A DNA stretch of 25,460 nt from Dehalococcoidia bacterium UBA2158 (GCA_002328185.1 DCWQ01000054.1:1-25460); one strand, 5' to 3'; positions 14,501 through 22,313 are shown, counted from the stretch's first letter. The notes: generated from the letters alone by a model not told the origin. Numbers and translations are program-made.

Positions 14501-15430
14501 CTACGGCCCGAAGTTCTGTTCCAACACGGCATTGAACTCGGCCATCGTGAAGCTGTATTGCTGGGTGCCCCACTTGCGAACGGCATAGTGACCGGCAACG
14601 TTGCCCATCTGCACTGCCCGCTCCATGGGCTTGCCCTCGACTATCCCCTTGATCAGGCCGCCCCGGAAGGCGTCTCCCGCGCCGGTGGGATCAACGGCGT
14701 CATCGGCGCGCACCACCGGTATCGCCACCGTTCCAGAGGCGGTCAATAGGTCGCAGCCGTCGCCACCCTTGGTCACTACGATGGTCTCAACCGTCTTCGC
14801 CACTTGCTCACGAGACTTGCCAGTGTTGTTGCAAATCATCTCCATCTCATAATCGTTGCAGACCAGCAGCTTCGACTGGCTGATGCACTTGGCCAGGGCG
14901 GCCGGCTCCCAGGCAGGCAGAGACTGGCCGGGGTCGAAGATGGAGAAGATGCCGAGCTTCTCGTGCTCAGCGGTGTAACCGGCCATGTCGCCCAAGTTGC
15001 CCGGAGCCACGATGGCCAGGCAGTCCTTGGGGTCGACAAACGCAAAATCAAAGCCCGATCCCTGCTTCATGGCGCCGGGGTTGAACCCGGTAATCTGGTT
15101 GCTTTGGGTGTCGGACGTGATGTAGGCGCCGGCGGTTAGTTCCTCTTCCACCACTCGGATGTCATCGGTGGAAACCCCGATCTGCTTCAGCCATTCGAAA
15201 TACCGGTGGTAGTCCTGGCCGATGGTGGCCAGGATGCGGGGTTTCTCACCCAGTAGCGACAGCGAATAGGCGATGTTGCCCGCCGTGCCGCCAAAGTTCT
15301 CGGTGAGGCTGTTCACCGTGAAGCTCACGTTTATGTTATCTATTTGGTCGGGCAAGATGTGGTCTGAAAACTTGCCCTCAAAGTCCATGATGCGGTCGTA
15401 GGCCATCGATCCGGAAACCAGGATATCCAT
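14501..15430 (-). CDS. PfkB family carbohydrate/nucleoside kinase
   Basis: This 309-aa kinase belongs to the PfkB (ribokinase/adenosine kinase) family, which phosphorylates sugars or nucleosides with ATP. Family signature 1 is ENFGGTAGNIAYSLSLLG (about residues 44-61). Signature 2, DPTGAGDAF (247-255), carries the catalytic base Asp253 and the anion hole. VCNDYEMEMI and VVTKGGDG (about 219-226) are also typical. I start at ATG 15430, eight bases after AAGGA, rather than TTG 15436, which would sit only two bases from that site. The overall pattern (GSMAYDRIMDFEG near the N-terminus) is closest to adenosine-kinase-like members, but the substrate is not certain. It lies upstream of the second CoA-transferase pair and may be co-transcribed with it. 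Confidence 0.9.
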   Translation of the reverse strand: MDILVSGSMAYDRIMDFEGKFSDHILPDQIDNINVSFTVNSLTENFGGTAGNIAYSLSLLGEKPRILATIGQDYHRYFEWLKQIGVSTDDIRVVEEELTAGAYITSDTQSNQITGFNPGAMKQGSGFDFAFVDPKDCLAIVAPGNLGDMAGYTAEHEKLGIFSIFDPGQSLPAWEPAALAKCISQSKLLVCNDYEMEMICNNTGKSREQVAKTVETIVVTKGGDGCDLLTASGTVAIPVVRADDAVDPTGAGDAFRGGLIKGIVEGKPMERAVQMGNVAGHYAVRKWGTQQYSFTMAEFNAVLEQNFGP

Positions 15431-15471
15431 ATGCAAGGTCCTTCGCTGTTTTTGTTAATTATCAACTGCGA

Positions 15472-16074
15472 CTAACAGCCATATTCGCCTTCCAATCCCC
15501 CTAGGAACTTCACCGGGTCGCCCACCCCCAGTCCCAGGGCTTGCGCCTCACCGCCGTTTATCTCCAGCACGTATTTGGACGGCGACTCTGGAGAGTACCG
15601 GGGCAGGTCGTTCAGCGGTGTTTCTGGGTCAGGAAACGGGACATCTACTGAGACGTCCACCACTTCGCAACCGGAGCTGATCCAGACTATATCCAAGGAG
15701 AACTCCATCTTCCTCATCCAGAAACGGAACTTCTCCGCATTCTCAAAGACGAACAACATCCCGGTGCCGGAGTCCAATGATGCCCGCCCGGAGAGTCCCC
15801 TGATCCGCGTCTCCGAGTCCGCCGCCACCTCAACCGGAAACACCAACTCATCCACTCTGACGAACGGGCCGACAACAACAATTTCGGTGGGCGTTGCTGT
15901 GGGCGCTGAAACGGTCTCCGGAGCACCCGTTGGAGTCGCCGGAGGAGTTTCGGTTGGAACGGCCGTCGGCGGTACAGTTGTCACGGCGGTCCCGCAGGCG
16001 ATCGTCACGGCCAGCAGGCCGGCAGCCACCGCCAAGATCAGGTGCCGGTCATGCTCGAGGGTCTGGCAGGGCAA
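15472..16074 (-). CDS. DUF192 lipoprotein
   Basis: The 200-aa product has a lipoprotein signal peptide (hydrophobic stretch 12-26, LAVTIAC lipobox, lipidated Cys27). A Pro/Thr/Ala-rich linker follows (about 35-65, VPPTAVPTETPPATPTG), a style common in Chloroflexota exported proteins. A DUF192 domain comes next (about 75-195): ETRIRGLSGRASLDSGTGML, FRFWMRKMEFSLDIVWI and DVPFPDPETPLNDL match its usual layout. The domain's function is not well defined. The start is TTG 16074, five bases after GGAG, as no in-frame ATG gives a better signal peptide. It should be anchored on the outer face of the membrane. It is 41 bp upstream of the kinase start on the same strand, with no obvious functional tie. 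Confidence 0.88.
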   Translation of the reverse strand: MPCQTLEHDRHLILAVAAGLLAVTIACGTAVTTVPPTAVPTETPPATPTGAPETVSAPTATPTEIVVVGPFVRVDELVFPVEVAADSETRIRGLSGRASLDSGTGMLFVFENAEKFRFWMRKMEFSLDIVWISSGCEVVDVSVDVPFPDPETPLNDLPRYSPESPSKYVLEINGGEAQALGLGVGDPVKFLGGLEGEYGC

Positions 16075-16247
16075 TGACGCTCCAAATTCTTCCCCAGATA
16101 TTCCACCAGAAATCAGCGAATTATCGTTCCCGGCAGTCCGAAAGTCATGTTATCCCAGGCCCACAGAATCCACAAGCAAAACCGCTCAGTGCGAAATCGA
16201 TTTGAAGGCGGAACCGGAGCCCTAAATGACGACGCTCTGCGTCTTTG

Positions 16248-16276
16248 TTGACGAATAACTGTGCCTGGGTTAGGCT
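16248..16276 (+). promoter_or_regulatory. Putative promoter of the MaoC-like gene pair
   Basis: TTGACG (16248-16253) and TAGGCT (16271-16276) are separated by 17 bp, 32 bp before the start at 16308. The -35 matches 5 of 6 and the -10 is weaker. Confidence 0.4.
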
Positions 16277-16307
16277 GAGGTCGTTAATCCACTGGAGGGA
16301 AACAGCT

Positions 16308-16871
16308 ATGACTCAGGAGGCCCATCAAGACGTCGAGTCGGTCCTCACGCCAGAGGTAACAGCCATGATTGGCGTGGCTGGCGAGTTGGTCGAGTCCTGG
16401 GGCACTGTAGACGTTGAATATCTAAGGCGGTTCACACAGGCCGTGATGGACCCCGACCCCCGGTATTGGGACGAGGACTTCGCCAAGGCCACCCACTACG
16501 GCGCGATCATCGTGCCGCCCATCATGGTCAGTTACATGACCCAGCGCATCCGCCCCGACGCCGACGACGCCATCACCGAGGCATTCAAAGAGAACCCCAT
16601 GTCCGACGGCATCGGCTCGGTGAAACGGCCCGGCGAGCTTCCCGAGATTCCCACCCATCTGGTTCGGACTCTGAACGCGGGTAACGAGATTGAGATCTAC
16701 CAGTACCCCAACATCGGGGACACGATCTTCTTCCAGAATCGCTACTACGACATCCGGGAGCGAGTCGGCAGAGATGGTAAGGCTTTCCTGATCATCACCC
16801 GGGAGATCACCTACACGAACCAGGACAAGGCCCTGCTCTGCATCACCCGCCAGTCCTCGATTCGTCGCTGA
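16308..16871 (+). CDS. MaoC-like dehydratase, N-terminal half type (FAS1-like)
   Basis: This 187-aa protein resembles the MaoC dehydratase N-terminal domain (FAS1-like hot-dog fold) used by (R)-3-hydroxyacyl dehydratases split into two subunits. It opens with a helix (TPEVTAMIGVAGELVESWGT), then DVEYLRRFTQAVMDPDPRYWDEDFAKATHYGAIIVPPIM, which matches the family's substrate-helix region, and ends in beta strands. The hydratase His-Asp motif is absent, as expected for this half. I start at ATG 16308, after GGAGG, and not at the longer frame's start (16245), which lies in the putative promoter. The next gene, 36 bp on, encodes the second half, an arrangement like mycobacterial HadA-HadB. Catalysis would need both chains. 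Confidence 0.82.
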   Translation: MTQEAHQDVESVLTPEVTAMIGVAGELVESWGTVDVEYLRRFTQAVMDPDPRYWDEDFAKATHYGAIIVPPIMVSYMTQRIRPDADDAITEAFKENPMSDGIGSVKRPGELPEIPTHLVRTLNAGNEIEIYQYPNIGDTIFFQNRYYDIRERVGRDGKAFLIITREITYTNQDKALLCITRQSSIRR

Positions 16872-16907
16872 TATTCACGAATTTCTTAACCACCTGAGGT
16901 TACTCGC

Positions 16908-17468
16908 ATGAGCGCCACGCTAGAAGAACTGCTAAAGATGAAGCCTGAAGAGATTCAGGCCCACAACGAGAGGCCCACCGCCGATCAGTTGCGGAGCAAG
17001 ACCCAGACCTACTACGAAGATGTGAATGTGGGCGACGAACTGCCCAAGTACATCTACTCGCCCACTCCAACCCACCTGTTCCGTTGGAGCGCGGCCATCG
17101 AGAATTTCCACCGGATCCACTACGATCTGGACTTTGGGCTGAACCACGACAAGAACCCCAGTATCCTGGTCCACGGCTCCTGGAAGCAGAGCGTCGTGCC
17201 TCAGTACCTGAAAGACTTCACCCTTCCCAAAGGCTGGCCCTGGAAGGCGGCCTTCGAGCACCGCGCCATGCTGGTGCCCGGCGACACGCTGATCGTGTGG
17301 GCCACCGTGACCAATAAATACGAGAAGAGCGGCATGGGCTTCATCGAGATGGACTTGGGCATGAAGACCCAGGACGGAGTGGAGAGCATGCCCGGCAGCG
17401 CCACCGTGGTTTTGCCGCTGAAGGACGGGGCCGATATCCCCTACCCTTTCGTCCCACCGACCGACTAA
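16908..17468 (+). CDS. MaoC-like dehydratase, catalytic half
   Basis: This 186-aa protein is the likely partner of the preceding gene. ATHLFRW-like entry (THLFRWSAAIENFHRIHYD, residues 55-73) holds the hydratase-2 type motif: His71 with nearby Asp73, the usual His/Asp pair being carried in RIHYD. FGLNHDKNPSILVHG and the loop LVPGDTLIVWATVTNKYEK are typical of MaoC/hydratase 2 hot-dog domains, where PGD leads into the central strand. A roughly 45-residue N-terminal extension with acidic and basic residues is outside the domain. A GAGGT site precedes the ATG at 16908. Together the pair may dehydrate a (R)-3-hydroxyacyl-CoA, or hydrate an enoyl-CoA. The substrate is unknown. Confidence 0.82.
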   Translation: MSATLEELLKMKPEEIQAHNERPTADQLRSKTQTYYEDVNVGDELPKYIYSPTPTHLFRWSAAIENFHRIHYDLDFGLNHDKNPSILVHGSWKQSVVPQYLKDFTLPKGWPWKAAFEHRAMLVPGDTLIVWATVTNKYEKSGMGFIEMDLGMKTQDGVESMPGSATVVLPLKDGADIPYPFVPPTD

Positions 17469-17472
17469 TAAT

Positions 17473-17509
17473 CCCTTCTCCCTCGCAAGGGGGAAGGTTA
17501 GGATGGGGG
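17473..17509. repeat. CTTCTCCC hairpin repeat, copy 3
   Basis: CCCTTCTCCCTCGCAAGGGG and its GAAGGTTAGGATGGGGG tail lie just after the MaoC gene stop. The CTTCTCCCT/AGGGGGAAG arms form a hairpin with a GCA-type loop. They match copies at 456-492 (opposite strand) and 5911-5946. Confidence 0.55.
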
Positions 17510-17557
17510 CCTCACGCAGCCTCCAACCTCTAGCTTTTTAACGAGGTAAGGACCGAC

Positions 17558-17827
17558 ATGGCCCGATTTCTAGCGATACAGAATGTTTCCGGACTCACGG
17601 AAGAACAGTTCCGGGAAAAACTCAGCGCCGTGAGCCAATGGCGCCCCGACCGCCGCACCACCATCCTCAAGGTTTATGGCGACCTTCAACGCGGCAAGCT
17701 GGTCACCGAGTGCGAGGCAGTGGAGCAAGAACACTTCGAGGACTGGATCAAGCTGACCGGCTGGCCCGCAGAGAGCATCTTCAATGTGGACCTGGTGATG
17801 CAGGTGGGCAATATCTGGAAGCTTTAA
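17558..17827 (+). CDS. Small protein of unknown function (89 aa, possible ferredoxin-like fold)
   Basis: The 89-aa frame starts at ATG 17558, five bases after AAGGA in GAGGTAAGGA. The pattern is strand (ARFLAIQNVSG), helix (TEEQFREKLSAVSQW), strand (RTTILKVYGD), strand (KLVTECEAVE), helix (HFEDWIKLTGWP), strand (IFNVDLVMQVG). This resembles small alpha/beta proteins with a ferredoxin-like fold such as DUF4242 or DUF3303, but I cannot assign it firmly. There are no catalytic motifs. It follows the MaoC pair on the same strand by 89 bp, separated by a repeat, and meets signal peptidase convergently, 20 bp apart. Confidence 0.75.
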   Translation: MARFLAIQNVSGLTEEQFREKLSAVSQWRPDRRTTILKVYGDLQRGKLVTECEAVEQEHFEDWIKLTGWPAESIFNVDLVMQVGNIWKL

Positions 17828-17847
17828 CCCCGACCGAACAGCCGCTG

Positions 17848-18324
17848 TTATTTAAGGACTACCGGCCCCCGCCGGGAAGGCGGCCAACACCGTAACCAAG
17901 CTCTTCCCATGATCAGCTCCCCCGCCACCGGCCCAAACGCCCGGCTGTCGTCGCTGTCTCCCCGGTTGTCACCCAGTAGGAAGTACTCATCCGGCCCGTT
18001 GAACCACTCTTTCGTGTCGGCGGTTGGCACACCCTGAACAAAGTTCTCCCCCAGTAGATTGCCGTCCAGATAAACCAGCCCGCCGGTTATCCTGACGTCC
18101 TCCCCCGGCAGCCCCGCGATTCTCTTGATGTAGACCCCGCCCTGGCCGCCCGGACGCTCGAAGACAACCACATCTCCCCGCCGCAACTTGTTCCACGTAA
18201 AACGCGGGCGCGCCACCAACACCGACTCTCCGTCCCGCAGCAAAGGCAACATACTATCCCCCTCAACCCGGAACCGGGCCGAGAAAAAGATGTTCGCAAA
18301 GCCCTGAAGGAAGGACAAAATCAC
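17848..18324 (-). CDS. Short S26 family signal peptidase
   Basis: This 158-aa S26 peptidase has the catalytic serine in GDSMLPL (Ser24), the general-base lysine in VYIKRIAGLPGE (Lys67), and box E GDNRGDSDDSRAFGPV (about 118-133). Only a short hydrophobic N-terminus (ILSFLQGFANIFF, 2-14) precedes the catalytic site, so it is a membrane-proximal, compact form rather than the 221-aa LepB at 3565. Such short S26 proteins occur as accessory signal peptidases or nickel-superoxide-dismutase maturation proteases, but no sodN-like gene is nearby. The start is GTG 18324 with AGGGGAA about ten bases upstream. Its substrate is unknown. It is convergent with the 89-aa gene. Confidence 0.87.
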   Translation of the reverse strand: MILSFLQGFANIFFSARFRVEGDSMLPLLRDGESVLVARPRFTWNKLRRGDVVVFERPGGQGGVYIKRIAGLPGEDVRITGGLVYLDGNLLGENFVQGVPTADTKEWFNGPDEYFLLGDNRGDSDDSRAFGPVAGELIMGRAWLRCWPPSRRGPVVLK

Positions 18325-18392
18325 TGGCGTTTATTCCCCTGGTTACCCAAGCTCGATCACCCAAGACATTCTAGTACCAATCACGCCGCCTA

Positions 18393-18421
18393 TGGACTAA
18401 TACCTGCCTCTATCCTAGAAT
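18393..18421 (+). promoter_or_regulatory. Putative promoter of the Gfo/Idh/MocA genes
   Basis: TGGACT (18393-18398) and TAGAAT (18416-18421) are spaced by 17 bp, 62 bp before the ATG at 18483. The -35 matches 4 of 6 and the -10 5 of 6. Confidence 0.4.
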
Positions 18422-18482
18422 TACTCAGGTTTGATACCAGACCAACAAAACGCGCTTGCAGCGCCCCCTTGGGAGATAGGAT

Positions 18483-19550
18483 ATGGAGAACGGAATCATT
18501 CGCGTTGGGCTCATCGGCGCCGGCGCAAACACCCGCCTCAGGCATATTCCCGGCTTTCGAGAGCAGGAAGGCGTTGAGATAGTGGCCGTGGCCAACCGCA
18601 GCCGTGCTTCGGGCGAGGCCATCGCCAGCGAATACGAGATACCCACCGTTTACGACAACTGGCTGGAGCTCATGGAATCAGACGAGATCGACGCCGTCTG
18701 CGTGGGCACCTGGCCCTACATGCACCGCACCCTCGTGCTGTCCGCGCTGGAGAACGACAAACACGTCCTCACCGAGGCCCGCATGGCCATGGACGCCCAG
18801 GAAGCCCACGAGATGCTGGACGCCTCGCGGCAGTTCCCTCACCTGGTGACCCAGATCGTGCCCGCGCCCCAGACGCTGCAGGTCGACCAGACCGTTCAGG
18901 ATATCATCGCCAGCGGCGGGTTGGGCCAACTCTTAGCCCTGCGGCTACGAGTCTGCGATTACCACGGCCGGGCCGACCGCTCCGACACCTTCATGAATAA
19001 AGAGGGCCATCTCCACTGGCGTCAGAACCGGCTGCTCAGCGGCTACAACATCATGGGCATGGGCATCTGGTACGAGGCGCTGATGCGCTACGTGGGCCCG
19101 GCGACCAGGGTGATGGCCATGACCCACGTTTTCACCAACCAACGAATGGATGACAACGGCATTCTCCAGGGCGTTTCCATCCCCGACCATGTCAACGTGC
19201 TGGCCGAGTTTGCCTCCGGAGTCCAGGCAGACCTAAGTTGGAGCACCATCACCGGCCTGCAGACCGGGTCGGAACTATGGATCTTCGGCAGCGAAGGCAC
19301 CATCAAACTGGAAGGACCGCCCTTCGACAAGGTGCTGATTGGCAAGCCGGGCGATACAGAGTTAATAGAGCACCCCATAGCCGACGACAAACGGGGCAAG
19401 TGGCAGGTGGAGGGTGACTTCATAGACGCCATCCGCGGCACCAAGCCCGTAACCCACACCCCCTTCGACGTGGGTGTGCAGTACATGGAGTTCACCGAAG
19501 CAGTCACCCGCAGCGCCCAATCCGGGCAGACCGTGTATCTGCCTCTCTAG
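18483..19550 (+). CDS. Gfo/Idh/MocA family oxidoreductase, EAR variant
   Basis: This 355-aa oxidoreductase has an N-terminal Rossmann domain with VGLIGAGANTRLRHIPGF (residues 8-25) and EIVAVANRSR. The usual catalytic motif EKP is replaced by EAR (Glu98-Ala99-Arg100, in HVLTEARMAM). In the C-terminal domain, the region that normally carries the catalytic Asp/His reads SGYNIMGMGIWYEAL (about 186-200) and has Tyr197-Glu198 where a His-containing motif is expected. The family reduces or oxidises sugars, inositol and related compounds with NAD(P)H, and whether this branch does so is open. The start has GGGAG upstream. The downstream paralogue begins 44 bp after this stop, so they form a tandem pair from a putative promoter at 18393-18421. 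Confidence 0.88.
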   Translation: MENGIIRVGLIGAGANTRLRHIPGFREQEGVEIVAVANRSRASGEAIASEYEIPTVYDNWLELMESDEIDAVCVGTWPYMHRTLVLSALENDKHVLTEARMAMDAQEAHEMLDASRQFPHLVTQIVPAPQTLQVDQTVQDIIASGGLGQLLALRLRVCDYHGRADRSDTFMNKEGHLHWRQNRLLSGYNIMGMGIWYEALMRYVGPATRVMAMTHVFTNQRMDDNGILQGVSIPDHVNVLAEFASGVQADLSWSTITGLQTGSELWIFGSEGTIKLEGPPFDKVLIGKPGDTELIEHPIADDKRGKWQVEGDFIDAIRGTKPVTHTPFDVGVQYMEFTEAVTRSAQSGQTVYLPL

Positions 19551-19594
19551 GCAATTGTTCACACTCGTTCTTTTACTAAACAGGGAGGGCCAAA

Positions 19595-20632
19595 ATGACT
19601 TCAGAAGGGATCAGGCTCGGCCTCATCGGGGCCGGTAAGAACACTAGGGACAGGCACATCCCCGGCTTCCTGGGAGTCGATGGGCTGGATATCGCCGCAG
19701 TGGCCAACCGCAGTCGGGCATCCAGCCAGGCGGTGGCCGACCAGTTCAACATCGCCGGCGTATATGACAACTGGCAAGAGCTACTGGAGGACCCGAGCAT
19801 CGACGCAGTCTGCATCGGCACCTGGCCCTACATGCACCGCACGCTGACCCTGGCCGCCCTGGAAGCCGGTAAGCATGTGCTCTGCGAGGCCCGCATGGCT
19901 ACCAGCGCTCTCGAGGCCCAGGAGATGTTGGACGCCTCCCGGGAACGGCCCGACCTGATCTGCCAGATCGTCCCATCGCCCCTGACCTTCAAGATCGACC
20001 GGCTGCTCCAAGGGAAGATTGCCGAGGGCTATATCGGCGACATCATCGGCGTGTCGGTCCAGTCCTTGGGGAACGCCTTCATGGACCAGGGCGGCCCTAT
20101 GCATTGGCGCAACGACCGCGACCTCAGTGGGTTCAACATCCTGAACATGGGCATCTGGTACGAGGCTATGATCCGGTGGGTCGGCCGCGCCACCAAGGTT
20201 ACCGCCATGACCAAAGTCACAGTCAACACCCGCAAGGACGAAGACGGCGAGTCGGTTGACGTCAACATTCCTGACCACGTGGGCATCATCGCCGAACTGG
20301 CCAACGGCGCCATGGCCAACATGCAGTTCAGCTCCGTGACCGGCCTCTCATCGGGCAATGGCGTCTGGATCTACGGCAGCGAGGGAACGCTGCACGTGGA
20401 CGGCGCCCAGAACGTCTACGGCGGCCGCCGCGGCGACGACAAACTGGCCGAGATCGATAACCCTGAAGCGGGCCGGGCTTACTGGCGTGTAGAAGAAGAA
20501 TTCTGCAGCGCCATCCGCGGCCAGGAAAAGATCACTCGCACCCCCTTCGAAGTTGGCCTTCACTACATGGAGTTCACCGAAGCCGTAACCCGCAGCGCCC
20601 AGACCGGCCAAACGGTGGCGCTGCCGCTTTAG
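19595..20632 (+). CDS. Gfo/Idh/MocA family oxidoreductase, EAR variant (paralogue)
   Basis: This 345-aa paralogue of the preceding gene shows the same N-terminal LGLIGAGKNTRDRHIPGF, the same GTWPYMHRTL (about 75-84), and EAR at residues 98-100 in HVLCEARMAT instead of EKP. The C-terminal region reads LSGFNILNMGIWYEAMIRWV (about 177-196), again Tyr-Glu where the family normally has its catalytic His. TPFEVGLHYMEFTEAVTRSA near the C-terminus is nearly shared with the first copy, so the two are ancient tandem duplicates. A CAGGGAGG site precedes ATG 19595. Substrate unknown; sugar or cyclitol derivative likely from the family. Confidence 0.88.
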   Translation: MTSEGIRLGLIGAGKNTRDRHIPGFLGVDGLDIAAVANRSRASSQAVADQFNIAGVYDNWQELLEDPSIDAVCIGTWPYMHRTLTLAALEAGKHVLCEARMATSALEAQEMLDASRERPDLICQIVPSPLTFKIDRLLQGKIAEGYIGDIIGVSVQSLGNAFMDQGGPMHWRNDRDLSGFNILNMGIWYEAMIRWVGRATKVTAMTKVTVNTRKDEDGESVDVNIPDHVGIIAELANGAMANMQFSSVTGLSSGNGVWIYGSEGTLHVDGAQNVYGGRRGDDKLAEIDNPEAGRAYWRVEEEFCSAIRGQEKITRTPFEVGLHYMEFTEAVTRSAQTGQTVALPL

Positions 20633-20927
20633 GCTCAACACCAGAAATCACAGCAAGAAAGTAGAGGCGGCAAAACCGCTCGTCCTGAGCCTGTCGAAGG
20701 ATGCACATAAGTCATATAGATGCCCGGCATGGCCTGAGTAAATTGACTGGTGCAGTGGATTCCTGCTTTCGCTGGAATGATGGGATTGCTGAGCTTGGCA
20801 AACTCGCAACCCGTTTGTCCTGAGCTCTGTCGAAAGGTGCGAATCAGCCATGTAGATGCCCGCGATGGCCTTGGTTTGCCCGTGGCAGTGGTTCGACAGG
20901 CTCACCCGGAGCGGAATTGGGGCGATC
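20633..20927. repeat. Composite interspersed repeat block
   Basis: No gene is seen in this 295-bp stretch. Repeated modules are GCTCGTCCTGAGCCTGTCG (about 20678-20696), a GTCATATAGATGCCCGGCAT linker (20711-20730), GTGGATTCCTGCTTTCGCTG (20756-20775) with GAATGAT, a second TGTCCTGAGCTCTGTCGAAA, a second linker GCCATGTAGATGCCCGCGAT, and the inverted GGTTCGACAGGCTCACCCGG (20890-20909). The order matches the block at 22018-22185. Confidence 0.7.
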
Positions 20928-21950
20928 CTAATACACCACCCGGTACACCCGCTCAGCCGTGCCCTGGAACATGGCAGCCCGCTCGGTAGCCGAGTAGCGC
21001 TTGGTCAGGCGCTTGAAGGCGTTGTACAGGATGTTGTAGGAATGCCCAACCTTGTCAGGCGGGAAGTTGGACTCGATCATGCCCCGGTCTGCTCCGAACT
21101 GCTCGATGGCATAGTTCATGTACGGCGACATCAGCCCGGCCAGTTCTTCCGACCCAATGGGTTTGTCTCTGGCGTACCAGTCGTAGCCGGTGCGGCGTTG
21201 GCCGATGCCACCCAGTTTGACGACAACGTTGGGGCACTTGGCCACGGCGGCCAGGTTGTTTCTCCAAACGGGCAGGACTTCTTGGTCGCGGTTGGCGTAG
21301 GGGCCTGTGCCCAGCACCCCGCCGATGTGGTTCAGGATGATGGTTAGATCGGGTATGGCCTGGGCGAACTCCACCAACTCCGGCAGTTGGTGGAAGTACA
21401 TCCAGGCATCGAATGACAAACCCATGCGGGCCAAGACCTTGGCTCCGTTCCGAAAGTTTTCATCTGCTAACTGGCTTTCCAGGTTCCATCTGTTGCTGGG
21501 TATGTCGGGATGAGAGTCCCAGGTAAGGCCGTGCCGGATGCCACGGAACCGGTTGGGGCTGGCCGCTTGCAGGGCCTCCAAGACCGGAGCTACTTTCTCA
21601 CCCAGATTGAGGTTGGCATGTCCCACGATGGCGGCGGCAGCCTTGGCTTCTCCGTAGAGACCGGTTGCGGCAGCGGCGGCCATGCCTTGGACGAACTCAA
21701 CCTCACCCACCGGACGCATCTCTTCCGGGCCGTCGGGACGGTACATGGCGTTAGTCTCGACGAACACCGTGGAGCGCACGTTATGGCCGCTGTTCAAGTC
21801 AGCGTACAGCTCGGCAAGCAGATAATTCTGGTAGGGAATCCGTTCGGGGCGGCGGTCCCACAGATGGTGGTGAGGGTCGCAGATGGGAATCTCGGGCTCC
21901 AAGGTCGGCTCTTCGGTTAACGCAAGCCAGTCATTACCGCCGTAGGGCAT
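20928..21950 (-). CDS. Amidohydrolase family (amidohydrolase 2, TIM-barrel) metal-dependent hydrolase
   Basis: This 340-aa protein fits the amidohydrolase 2 (PF04909) TIM-barrel family, whose members include decarboxylases (ACMSD-like), lactonases and hydrolases. The metal-binding N-terminal motif is CDPHHHLW, with His27 and His29 as D-x-H-x-H. LNHIGGVLG (about 212-220) supplies a later metal-binding His, and the C-terminal segment IESNFPPDK corresponds to the last active-site region, where Ser/Asn occupy the position of a more usual Asp. Length is typical. GGAG precedes ATG 21950. It is flanked on both sides by repeat blocks, so it may be a monocistronic unit. Decarboxylase, lactonase and hydrolase roles remain open, and lactonase would suit the sugar-acid theme. 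Confidence 0.85.
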   Translation of the reverse strand: MPYGGNDWLALTEEPTLEPEIPICDPHHHLWDRRPERIPYQNYLLAELYADLNSGHNVRSTVFVETNAMYRPDGPEEMRPVGEVEFVQGMAAAAATGLYGEAKAAAAIVGHANLNLGEKVAPVLEALQAASPNRFRGIRHGLTWDSHPDIPSNRWNLESQLADENFRNGAKVLARMGLSFDAWMYFHQLPELVEFAQAIPDLTIILNHIGGVLGTGPYANRDQEVLPVWRNNLAAVAKCPNVVVKLGGIGQRRTGYDWYARDKPIGSEELAGLMSPYMNYAIEQFGADRGMIESNFPPDKVGHSYNILYNAFKRLTKRYSATERAAMFQGTAERVYRVVY

Positions 21951-22017
21951 CTTAGGGTCTCCAATTTGAAAAACTTATGGTTGTGGCGCGTCACGAATTC
22001 ACCGAAGCCCGGTAAAC

Positions 22018-22313
22018 CCGTTCGTCCTGAGCTCCGTCTAAGGGCGCGCAGCAGTCATGTTCCTGGCCGGCATGGCCAGAGCAATTTGATTGGCCCAGTG
22101 GATTCCGGCTTTCGCCGGAATGACGGGGGAGGGCAAGGCCAGCACACCCGCTCGTCCTGAGTTCCGACCGTAGGTCGAGAGTCTAGATGTAATCGGATCT
22201 GTAGAAGTATGCGCATCGGTCAAGTTCCGGCCTGCGAAATCCTCGGTTTACCAGTGACGATGGCTCGCCGGGCCCACCATGAGCGGACTCGGAGTCAAAG
22301 AGAGGACTAGGGA
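22018..22313. repeat. Composite interspersed repeat block, second copy
   Basis: No gene is seen. CGTTCGTCCTGAGCTCCGTC (about 22019-22038), GCAGTCATGTTCCTGGCCGG (22048-22067) with CATGGCC, GTGGATTCCGGCTTTCGCCG (22098-22117) with GAATGAC, and CGCTCGTCCTGAGTTCCGAC (22150-22169) occur in the same order as at 20.68-20.86 kb. A degenerate GGGCCCACCATGAGCGG (22269-22285) may be a further half copy. Confidence 0.65.

Noticed and set aside
20633..22313. CRISPR array, suggested by several similar units
   Set aside because: Units are palindromic, vary in sequence and spacing, and lie on both sides of a gene; there are no regular spacers or cas genes.
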